Below are positions 53,685-61,363 of a DNA stretch of 64,000 bases, piece after piece. Position numbers and translations under genes: made by a program. Within the stretch, counting starts at the first letter, position 1, and each line of letters begins with the position of its first letter. The notes under the pieces are model-generated. The model was not told the DNA's origin, did not search any database, and saw only the letters and a list, made by a program, of their open reading frames with translations. The DNA comes from Mariniphaga sp963747515 (GTDB taxonomy: Bacteria; Bacteroidota; Bacteroidia; Bacteroidales; Prolixibacteraceae), in contig CAVVFN010000003.1 in the NCBI GenBank assembly GCA_963747515.1, forward strand, positions 496,001-560,000, given 5' to 3'.

Positions 53685-55910
53685 TTAACGTAAAAAAGTA
53701 TAATTTCCGTGGGTCCCTTCAAAATAAAGAGTACCCTCTTCACTTTTAACCAATACAGAAGGCATTATTACTTTATTATCTTTTTTAACCTGCCAGTTTC
53801 CCGGTAATAAATCAGTAAGTAGAATTTTAAATTTTCCTTCAGGAACAGAAAGAGTAAAACAGCTGTTAATTAAATCAGATGATTTGCTTAACACGACAAT
53901 TCGATCCGCAATTCTGACTCCAATTACCTTTTCTCCATCCATTCGTTCAACTGAGAGTTCCTGATTGTTACTTTTATCCATCACCTGCATAACATTAAGG
54001 AAATAATCTTCTGCGGCTGCAGTTTTAGGTTGCAGTTCAACACGCCATTCCCCGATTTCAAAATCATCGGGATTGCCTCTTAAAGGTTCATGTTCGTAAT
54101 TTTTACCAAACACCCAAAATTCTTTTCCCGGCCCACCCACAGGAATCAATGCCCTATTTTCAGGTTCAGGTATAAGTGTTGTATTTACCAATTTACCTGT
54201 CCAGCCACGCTGATTTAGTGTAACGGTTGTAACAGCACCATTTATTTGCGGTTCTTCCATACTGTGAAGCAACCAGTATTTCTTAAAATCGGGATTTGTG
54301 GAAACCACCTTGTCGAATACGATGAGCGCAGCTGGTATTTCATCATTTTTCAAATTTAGAAATGTAAACGTACGTTTTACTTCACTCACTTTTGAACTAT
54401 AGGCTTTGGTAAGATCTCCCTTAAGATAAGAATAATCGGGTGTGTGATTATCGGGTCCAAAACCCTGGGCCAGCACTTCTCCTGTCATGTATTCATTTTT
54501 CGGATCAAGCAGTATTGAGAGGTCATTGGGTTCTCTTCTGTTATTGGGCAACCGCTGACCACCATCATTAACAAATTCAGGCCGGGCGTTGAAATTTTCA
54601 TCGGGATTATATATTAACAGGGAATTATGTGCAATAGTCCTCTGATTATAAGCTCTGTTATGATCGCTGGAATAGTTTCTATATAAACCTGCATCCATAG
54701 CCAATGGACCTTTATAATATATTTGAAAAGCCCCGGCATCATGATGCTGGTGATTTCCAAAATGATAAATATTTACTTTCATTTCAGCAACTACTGAGCT
54801 TTCATTCCATCCTGTCCGGGCTACCATCCATCCATATGGAAAACCCATATAACGGGTGAGAGGAAGCTCGGAAATGGGTTGAGGTTTAAGATCGGGATCG
54901 CTCCACAGCAACTCAAAAAGTTGATTCATGGTAGAATTCCCCGGATTCTGGAGGTAATCGCTTAATACATAACCATCTTTATAATAACTTGCACATAGTT
55001 GAGATCGCAGTTTGGGAACACGGTTCTGACCATCGCCGGCCCGCAACAATTGCCCATCTCCTCTCCTCATGTATATCCACTGATAGGGAACAAATTGCTG
55101 TGATGGATGGTATACATTTCCTGCTCCCATGCGATCAAAAATCCAAAGGGGATACAATTCAGAACTGAAACGGGTCTCTGAATATGCTGTTCCCTGGTGA
55201 AATGCATGCCCCTGATACCAAAAATTACGTGCAGGTAAGTGTCCTGTGAAAAAAGCAGTTGCTGCATAGTTGTACATTTCAGGATTCTCATCGTAAATGG
55301 CAAGTCCAGCTGACAACATATCCCGCATTATCATCCATTCTGAACCGTGACCGGTAACACAGCCAATTGAGCGGGGAGGATAACCGCATTCCAGTTGTTG
55401 TGCAAGACGTAAAAATTCATCCTGAAATTCCTTTTTCTGAGTTCCAGTCAGCAGTGAATGACACCAGTCATATGCAACAGCACCTGTTACCATCATACGA
55501 CCAATGGGTCGTGTTACATCCTGCTGTGACTCATCATAGGTTGCATTTTTTAAAGTTTCCAGTGCAAGTTTAAGTACCTGTTTTCCCAGCTTTTCGTTTC
55601 CTGTTATCAGGTACCTTATTGCATCAACTTCAATACGTACCTGAACATTTTTTTCAGCTTCCTTCTGAAGTTCATCCCATACCGGTTTCAGAACAGGATG
55701 ATTGATCCTGTTCTTTAGATCATCAATGTCATGATCCATTAAATAAAGCCTTGGATGAACTGAAGGAGGTATGGGGGTGGATATGCTGTCATTCAGCTTT
55801 TTCCATTTAATTTCTGATTTGGTCTGGGCTGAAATACTGCCTGCAAAGAGCAAAATCATAATGCTAAAACAAGCTCCGGTAAGGAAAAATTTTGTTTTAA
55901 ATATTTTCAT
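53685..55910 (-). CDS. Heparinase II/III-type polysaccharide lyase, copy 1
   Basis: A 741-residue secreted lyase of the heparinase II/III family, which cleaves uronic-acid-containing polysaccharides by beta-elimination. It has a signal peptide (ending AGSISAQ), an alpha/alpha toroid N-terminal domain (PPSVHPRLYLMDHDIDDLKN; PPRSIGCVTGHGSEWMI) and a beta-sandwich C-terminus. Catalytic-region residues are visible in NIYHFGNHQHHDAGAFQIY near residue 385 and RTIAHNSLLIYNPDE. From residue ~180 to the end it differs from copy 2 at only five positions, while the first ~178 residues differ much more. The substrate cannot be named from sequence. Confidence 0.9.
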   Translation of the reverse strand: MKIFKTKFFLTGACFSIMILLFAGSISAQTKSEIKWKKLNDSISTPIPPSVHPRLYLMDHDIDDLKNRINHPVLKPVWDELQKEAEKNVQVRIEVDAIRYLITGNEKLGKQVLKLALETLKNATYDESQQDVTRPIGRMMVTGAVAYDWCHSLLTGTQKKEFQDEFLRLAQQLECGYPPRSIGCVTGHGSEWMIMRDMLSAGLAIYDENPEMYNYAATAFFTGHLPARNFWYQGHAFHQGTAYSETRFSSELYPLWIFDRMGAGNVYHPSQQFVPYQWIYMRRGDGQLLRAGDGQNRVPKLRSQLCASYYKDGYVLSDYLQNPGNSTMNQLFELLWSDPDLKPQPISELPLTRYMGFPYGWMVARTGWNESSVVAEMKVNIYHFGNHQHHDAGAFQIYYKGPLAMDAGLYRNYSSDHNRAYNQRTIAHNSLLIYNPDENFNARPEFVNDGGQRLPNNRREPNDLSILLDPKNEYMTGEVLAQGFGPDNHTPDYSYLKGDLTKAYSSKVSEVKRTFTFLNLKNDEIPAALIVFDKVVSTNPDFKKYWLLHSMEEPQINGAVTTVTLNQRGWTGKLVNTTLIPEPENRALIPVGGPGKEFWVFGKNYEHEPLRGNPDDFEIGEWRVELQPKTAAAEDYFLNVMQVMDKSNNQELSVERMDGEKVIGVRIADRIVVLSKSSDLINSCFTLSVPEGKFKILLTDLLPGNWQVKKDNKVIMPSVLVKSEEGTLYFEGTHGNYTFLR
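53698..55394. repeat. Near-identical duplicate tract, copy 1
   Basis: Matches 56284-57980 without indels (constant offset 2586). The first ~860 bp show a single difference in my comparison; a patch near 54560-54680 has about a dozen; divergence rises sharply beyond 55394. The mosaic points to recent duplication followed by gene conversion. Confidence 0.85.
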
Positions 55911-56025
55911 AGGAATAAAAATTTAAAATGATTTAGTTATCAATTTTGAGATGCATAAAATTAATATTTTTCTGACGCCTTAATTTGTTTTATCGAGTTT
56001 TACTTTATTGCCACTATCCTGGCTG

Positions 56026-56243
56026 CTAAATTTTATTTTTATAGACTATAATTTCAGTCTGACCGTTTGAAGAAACGTCAGTACGCAGAACCAATCTTGT
56101 ATATAATTTACAGTCACTGACAATTGCACCTTCAATCCGACCATTCTGACAGATATATTCGCCGGAGGGCATTAAAACGGTTGCACGACAATGTGGAAAT
56201 GATTCCAGGAGGTCGTTTGTAATGGTTTACAGTTATTTTTTCG
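56026..56243 (-). pseudogene. 3' remnant of a second phosphoesterase-like gene
   Basis: On the minus strand this stretch encodes LNEKITV, then after a one-base shift TITNDLLESFPHCRATVLMP and on through ICQNGRIEG and CKLYTRLVLRTDVSSNGQ to a TAG at 56026-56028. It aligns with the last ~70 residues of the intact phosphoesterase-like protein at 59366-61330 (TITNDLLEPFPNCRITLLMP, CKQYTKLILRTDVPSN). Upstream it stops abruptly at the 3' end of heparinase copy 2. DNA similarity continues ~25 bp past the stop. It is therefore the truncated end of a duplicated gene, left when the cassette was rearranged. It fills most of the 360-bp gap 55911-56270. Confidence 0.85.
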
Positions 56244-56270
56244 TTTAAAGTTTGTATTTGTTTATTTGCC

Positions 56271-58496
56271 TTATCTTAAAAAGGTATAATTTCCGCGGGT
56301 CCCTTCAAAATAAAGAGTACCCTCTTCACTTTTAACCAATACAGAAGGCATTATTACTTTATTATCTTTTTTAACCTGCCAGTTTCCCGGTAATAAATCA
56401 GTAAGTAGAATTTTAAATTTTCCTTCAGGAACAGAAAGAGTAAAACAGCTGTTAATTAAATCAGATGATTTGCTTAACACGACAATTCGATCCGCAATTC
56501 TGACTCCAATTACCTTTTCTCCATCCATTCGTTCAACTGAGAGTTCCTGATTGTTACTTTTATCCATCACCTGCATAACATTAAGGAAATAATCTTCTGC
56601 GGCTGCAGTTTTAGGTTGCAGTTCAACACGCCATTCCCCGATTTCAAAATCATCGGGATTGCCTCTTAAAGGTTCATGTTCGTAATTTTTACCAAACACC
56701 CAAAATTCTTTTCCCGGCCCACCCACAGGAATCAATGCCCTATTTTCAGGTTCAGGTATAAGTGTTGTATTTACCAATTTACCTGTCCAGCCACGCTGAT
56801 TTAGTGTAACGGTTGTAACAGCACCATTTATTTGCGGTTCTTCCATACTGTGAAGCAACCAGTATTTCTTAAAATCGGGATTTGTGGAAACCACCTTGTC
56901 GAATACGATGAGCGCAGCTGGTATTTCATCATTTTTCAAATTTAGAAATGTAAACGTACGTTTTACTTCACTCACTTTTGAACTATAGGCTTTGGTAAGA
57001 TCTCCCTTAAGATAAGAATAATCGGGTGTGTGATTATCGGGTCCAAAACCCTGGGCCAGCACTTCTCCTGTCATGTATTCATTTTTCGGATCAAGCAGTA
57101 TTGAGAGGTCATTGGGTTCTCTTCTGTTATTGGGCAACCGCTGACCGCCATCATTTACAAATTCAGGCCTGGTATTGAATTTTTCATCCGGATTATAGAT
57201 TAACAGTGAATTATGTGCAATTGTCCTCTGATTATAAGCTCTGTTATGATCGCTGGAATAAACTCTATATAAACCTGCATCCATAGCCAATGGACCTTTA
57301 TAATATATTTGAAAAGCCCCGGCATCATGATGCTGGTGATTTCCAAAATGATAAATATTTACTTTCATTTCAGCAACTACTGAGCTTTCATTCCATCCTG
57401 TCCGCGCTACCATCCATCCATATGGAAAACCCATATAACGGGTGAGAGGAAGCTCGGAAATGGGTTGAGGTTTAAGATCGGGATCGCTCCACAGCAACTC
57501 AAAAAGTTGATTCATGGTAGAATTCCCCGGATTTTGAAGGTAATCGCTTAATACATAACCATCTTTATAATAACTTGCACATAGTTGAGACCGCAGTTTG
57601 GGAACACGGTTCTGACCATCGCCGGCGCGTAACAATTGCCCATCTCCTCTCCTCATGTATATCCACTGATAGGGCACAAATTGCTGTGATGGATTGTAGA
57701 CATTTCCTGCACCCATGCGATCGAAAATCCAAAGTGGATACAATTCAGAACTGAAACGGGTCTCAGAATATGCTGTTCCCTGGTGAAATGCATGCCCCTG
57801 ATACCAAAAGTTACGTGCAGGTAAGTGTCCTGTGAAAAAAGCAGTTGCTGCATAGTTGTACATTTCAGGATTCTCATCGTAAATGGCGAGACCTGCTGAT
57901 AACATATCCCGCATTATCATCCATTCTGAACCGTGACCGGTAACACAGCCAATTGAGCGGGGAGGATAACCGCATTCCAGCTGCTGTGCCAGACGAAAAA
58001 ATTCTTTCTGGAATTCGGTCTTTTGATCGGAAGTCAGCAGAGGATAGCACCAGTCGTAAGCCACAGCACCTGTAACCATCATACGTCCAACTGGGCGTGT
58101 CACCCCTTTTTGCGACTCGTCATAGATGGCATTTTGTAAGGTGTTAAGTGCAAGTGCAAGAGTCTTTTTTCCCAGTTCTTTGTTTCCGGTTATGAGGTAC
58201 CTGACAGCATCCACCTCAATACGTACCTGAACATTTTTTACTGCTTCCTCCTGAAGTTCGTCCCATACAGGCTTAAGAACAGGATGATTGATCCTGCGCT
58301 TTAGATCATCAATGTCATGATCCATTAAATAAAGCCTTGGATGAACCGATGGGGGAACCGGAATGGAAACTCCATTTTCTGATTTTTCCCATACAATTTC
58401 TGATTTGGTCTGGGCTGAAATGTTGCCGGTACAAATCCAAACAAGTATGACGATACCTGCGAGTATAGGCAGAAACCTGGATTCATAGATTTTCAT
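56271..58496 (-). CDS. Heparinase II/III-type polysaccharide lyase, copy 2
   Basis: A 741-residue paralogue of copy 1 with the same architecture: signal peptide (ending CTGNISAQ), toroid domain, FGNHQHHDAGAFQIY near residue 385 and the beta-sandwich end. Relative to copy 1 it differs at five residues after residue ~180 (for example NVYNPS for NVYHPS, LYRVYSS for LYRNYSS), while the N-terminal ~178 residues carry many substitutions (RRINHPVLKP for NRINHPVLKP, SDQKTEFQKEF for GTQKKEFQDEF). Both copies look intact, so both enzymes may be made. The N-terminal divergence could alter substrate-cleft shape. Upstream lies the unusual 869-bp spacer. Confidence 0.9.
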   Translation of the reverse strand: MKIYESRFLPILAGIVILVWICTGNISAQTKSEIVWEKSENGVSIPVPPSVHPRLYLMDHDIDDLKRRINHPVLKPVWDELQEEAVKNVQVRIEVDAVRYLITGNKELGKKTLALALNTLQNAIYDESQKGVTRPVGRMMVTGAVAYDWCYPLLTSDQKTEFQKEFFRLAQQLECGYPPRSIGCVTGHGSEWMIMRDMLSAGLAIYDENPEMYNYAATAFFTGHLPARNFWYQGHAFHQGTAYSETRFSSELYPLWIFDRMGAGNVYNPSQQFVPYQWIYMRRGDGQLLRAGDGQNRVPKLRSQLCASYYKDGYVLSDYLQNPGNSTMNQLFELLWSDPDLKPQPISELPLTRYMGFPYGWMVARTGWNESSVVAEMKVNIYHFGNHQHHDAGAFQIYYKGPLAMDAGLYRVYSSDHNRAYNQRTIAHNSLLIYNPDEKFNTRPEFVNDGGQRLPNNRREPNDLSILLDPKNEYMTGEVLAQGFGPDNHTPDYSYLKGDLTKAYSSKVSEVKRTFTFLNLKNDEIPAALIVFDKVVSTNPDFKKYWLLHSMEEPQINGAVTTVTLNQRGWTGKLVNTTLIPEPENRALIPVGGPGKEFWVFGKNYEHEPLRGNPDDFEIGEWRVELQPKTAAAEDYFLNVMQVMDKSNNQELSVERMDGEKVIGVRIADRIVVLSKSSDLINSCFTLSVPEGKFKILLTDLLPGNWQVKKDNKVIMPSVLVKSEEGTLYFEGTRGNYTFLR
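56284..57980. repeat. Near-identical duplicate tract, copy 2
   Basis: Partner of 53698-55394 at constant offset. Short-read assembly of such a pair is error-prone, so read-level support would be worth checking. Confidence 0.85.
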
Positions 58497-58770
58497 AGGA
58501 TAAAGATTTAAACGTTAATTATAACAAGGATAAAATTAATATAAATTTATATTGTTGTCCGGTAAACCGGATTATTTATAATTTTTTGTTATTAACATGC
58601 AGTTAATCAGTAAATGTGTTTTTCATGTTCAAAAGTAAGCCCCCTCTATTTCTGGAAATATCGGATTTTGATACTCTAGTTCATCAACTGTTGCCCGATT
58701 ATTGAAACTGGATTGGAAAAAGCTCAATTGCGTTTTACCCGGCTTTTCACCAAAAGATTGGCAAGCATTA

Positions 58771-58820
58771 ACTCAAATGCAGACATTCCGGATGGTATTA
58801 AAGTACCGCCGGATGAATAC
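58771..58820 (+). repeat. Imperfect ~50-bp direct repeat, left
   Basis: Begins ACTCAAATGCAGACATTCCG and runs through GGTATTAAAGTACCGCC to GGATGAATAC. It matches 59250-59303 with scattered substitutions and small indels. The pair brackets a ~430-bp segment with the inverted array, in the 869-bp gap 58497-59365 that contains no recognisable gene. Confidence 0.6.
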
Positions 58821-58855
58821 TATTTTTTACCCTACTAATTCTAGTAAAATCAATA

Positions 58856-58945
58856 TATAAAGCTAGTAATAAGTTAGTATAAAGCTAGTATATGATTATT
58901 ACTTTATACTAGCTTTATACTAGCTTTATACTAGCTTTGAACTTA
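58856..58945. repeat. Inverted array of TATAAAGCTAGTA units
   Basis: The left side has units TATAAAGCTAGTA and related forms in the forward sense (58856-58892); the right side has three units of TTTATACTAGC in the reverse sense (58902-58939). Together they can fold into a long AT-rich hairpin with alternative registers. No coding potential. It could be a transcription-end structure, a replication or recombination hot spot, or the core of a small non-autonomous element. Confidence 0.7.
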
Positions 58946-59190
58946 CTTTGGTAATAACAATTTATATTCAATTCACTTTAAAATTTTCTGGTAATGGGAA
59001 AAACAGTGTATTGGCAACCTTGCAACTCGCCCGGCCTTGTCCGTAAATAACTGATGCCTCTCCAGGAATTTCCTGCGAGGTTTCCTGTTTTTCCTGATAG
59101 ACCGCTAAATACTCCGATTTTAGGGGTGATAACTGTTTCGTAAAATTTTGGTTATCGGGTTTTCTGCCGGTACAGCAGATCGGGTATAAC

Positions 59191-59223
59191 TTTGTTGGTT
59201 ATTTTTTAAAATTTGTATTTTTG
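59191..59223 (+). promoter_or_regulatory. Candidate promoter pointing toward the phosphoesterase 3' end
   Basis: TTTG at 59191-59194, 21-bp spacer, TATTTTTG at 59216-59223 (exact -7 match). It reads on the + strand into the right-hand direct repeat and then antisense to the phosphoesterase-like gene. No ORF of size follows. Confidence is limited because such boxes are common in AT-rich DNA. Confidence 0.35.
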
Positions 59224-59249
59224 CCCATGTCTGACTTTTTTGTGCAGTT

Positions 59250-59303
59250 ACTCAAAAGCAGACATTCCGGGTGGTATTGAAAAAGTACCGCGCGGATGAT
59301 TAA
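59250..59303 (+). repeat. Imperfect ~50-bp direct repeat, right
   Basis: Begins ACTCAAAAGCAGACATTCCG and continues GGTGGTATTGAAAAAGTACC to GGATGATTAAC. Partner of 58771-58820. Confidence 0.6.
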
Positions 59304-59365
59304 CATTCTTTTACCGGACACTAATGATTCTTTTTTTAATTTATTGCCGGTATTCTCAGGCTCTT

Positions 59366-61330
59366 CTACAATTCTTTATTCACTTTAATAACTGTCAGAC
59401 TATTGGAAGGAACATCAGTACGAAGAATCAGTTTTGTATATTGTTTACAGTCACTTTCAGTAGAATTTTCAATAAAACCTGTACTGCAGACATACCTGCC
59501 GGCCGGCATCAAAAGGGTTATCCTGCAGTTTGGAAATGGTTCCAGGAGGTCATTTGTGATTGTTACCGTTAGTTCCCGGTTTAATCCATCTGCAGGAGGA
59601 TTTATGTCCGTTCTTAAAGGTTTAACTGTACCTCGGGGAAAGGGTACCGGGGCAACTTCATCATTCAGATAGGTACAAGACACTACACGTCCATCTTCAA
59701 AATGAATCATACGGAAACTTTCTGAACTGATTTTGCCGACCCGCTGGGTAGGCGTATTCCCCATTCTCATGACTCTTTTGTCAGTGCCATGTCCATCATG
59801 TATCAAAGCGATTTTATGGTTGTCTAATAATTCCGGTGGAGCGTTATGTTCGAAAGCATTAATTACTTTTATCTGAGCATTGGGTCTTTTTGAAAGCAGC
59901 GCGTCGGCCTGGGCAGTACTTTCATGCCATGGCAGAGATCTGTTCAGAATGCATAACCCCGGACCATAGTCAATCATGCTTTCCTGTGGCCCATACCATT
60001 GCTCAAAGCCAGCAAACTGATGATTGCCAAAATTAATGACGTAAGGGATTTCCAATACAGAAAGGGCACCGGCAATATACCCAGGATTGCATGAACAGGC
60101 CATTAATACCATATCGGCTCCGGAAAGATTGGCTATTTCAGCCAGATCCCTCAGGTATTCAGCCTGATATTGTCCCTGCGTATCCAGATGTCCCCAGGAT
60201 ATGAACACCGGATTTTTAGGGTATTCCTTTACCACCATAACAGAGCTGAACGAAATCATTTCATACTCTTTCTTCGGTTCATTTCTGATAATCCGAATCA
60301 CCAGATCATAAAGCCCGGGAGGAGTGCCATTGGGAATTGATAATATAATTTCCCTGTCATAGTAATATGCTGCTTCTGTATCCTCTTCAAAATTCAGCTT
60401 CCGGGAAAATTTTGCAGCTCCCGACAAAGATCTGATGTGGGTTTCGATGATTTCATCTGTACGACACTGAAACCGGGCCCTGAAATGTTCACCGGGGGTT
60501 AGTATGGCCTGACGTCCTATGTGTGGGAAAAGCCATCCTTTTGATATTTCGGGAGGGGCAGCTTTCAGGTATACAGGCTTGAGGTTTGTTTCAGTTCCTG
60601 CTTTGATGTTGATATTGGTTGCAATATAAGGTATCCAGCCCAGGGCATGTAATTCCAGCCGATATCCTTTTCCAGGAGGTAACCCGGTAAGTCTGCATTT
60701 TCCTGTCAGCCAGTTACGAACCAACCGGTTTGCAACTACCTCATCCCCCAGATAAAGAATTGCCCTTGCATCTGTAAGATAGGCATTGTTCTGCCCCGAA
60801 AGTGAAAATGAGAGCTCACCAGAAGGCTCAGTGCTGCAGCCAAATGCTTCTATACAGTTCAATGAACCGGTATCGCCATTTTTATTTATAAGCAGAAGCG
60901 TATGCTTCGAGGATGACAGCTTACGTGCAATTACTGTTTCACGTGGCTCATTCAAAGGGTACAGCTTTATTTCTTCTCCATCGTCAACCTTTATGGACAG
61001 CATTCCTGAATTTGGATTCCCATAAGCGGGGACTCCATGTTGACCGAGCCGTATCATTACATCAGCCCCTTCAAAGTGAAAAAGCAGAGAAGAACCATTT
61101 GTATCAGTTTGAAGATGTGCCTGCTCAGCATATCTGAATGTAGCTTCTCTCCAATTCCCATCACGTTTTACACGACTAACATCTGCTGCCTTTATCCATT
61201 CTGTTGCTGTACCTGGTTCCTGAGCAGGATAATCCTGGGCATCATTAAAGCCTGTTCCAAGTTCACCCAAAGTTATGCCTGCAACTCCCAAAACAGACTT
61301 TTTTAAGAATAACCTTCTTTGATTTTCCAT
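59366..61330 (-). CDS. Tat-exported protein with metallophosphoesterase-like domain
   Basis: A 654-residue protein with a twin-arginine signal (QRRLFLKKSVLGVAG). Residues about 45-165 form a beta jelly-roll-like region (WREATFRYAEQAHLQT, GMLSIKVDDGEEIKLYPL) resembling carbohydrate-binding or CE2 N-terminal modules. A further beta domain follows to about residue 380. The C-terminal domain has fragments of the calcineurin-like phosphoesterase pattern: FISWGHLDTQGQY, VINFGNHQF (GNH box) and IALIHDGHGTD (GHxx-type). The D-x-H and GD boxes are not canonical, so activity and metal set are uncertain. It lies between the T9SS beta-helix gene and the heparinase genes, and a truncated second copy exists at 56026-56243. 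The substrate is unknown. Confidence 0.72.
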   Translation of the reverse strand: MENQRRLFLKKSVLGVAGITLGELGTGFNDAQDYPAQEPGTATEWIKAADVSRVKRDGNWREATFRYAEQAHLQTDTNGSSLLFHFEGADVMIRLGQHGVPAYGNPNSGMLSIKVDDGEEIKLYPLNEPRETVIARKLSSSKHTLLLINKNGDTGSLNCIEAFGCSTEPSGELSFSLSGQNNAYLTDARAILYLGDEVVANRLVRNWLTGKCRLTGLPPGKGYRLELHALGWIPYIATNINIKAGTETNLKPVYLKAAPPEISKGWLFPHIGRQAILTPGEHFRARFQCRTDEIIETHIRSLSGAAKFSRKLNFEEDTEAAYYYDREIILSIPNGTPPGLYDLVIRIIRNEPKKEYEMISFSSVMVVKEYPKNPVFISWGHLDTQGQYQAEYLRDLAEIANLSGADMVLMACSCNPGYIAGALSVLEIPYVINFGNHQFAGFEQWYGPQESMIDYGPGLCILNRSLPWHESTAQADALLSKRPNAQIKVINAFEHNAPPELLDNHKIALIHDGHGTDKRVMRMGNTPTQRVGKISSESFRMIHFEDGRVVSCTYLNDEVAPVPFPRGTVKPLRTDINPPADGLNRELTVTITNDLLEPFPNCRITLLMPAGRYVCSTGFIENSTESDCKQYTKLILRTDVPSNSLTVIKVNKEL

Positions 61331-61363
61331 AAATGGTTTTTATAAAATGCAGCAACAAAAATT

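Noticed and set aside
58630..58860. Short open frames resembling transposase fragments in the spacer before lyase copy 2
   Set aside because: The frames are short, interrupted and match no family that I can name; recorded only as part of the repeat-containing spacer.
58856..58945. Possible CRISPR array from the short repeated units
   Set aside because: Units are 11-12 bp, directly adjacent without unique spacers, and in both orientations; no cas genes in the window.
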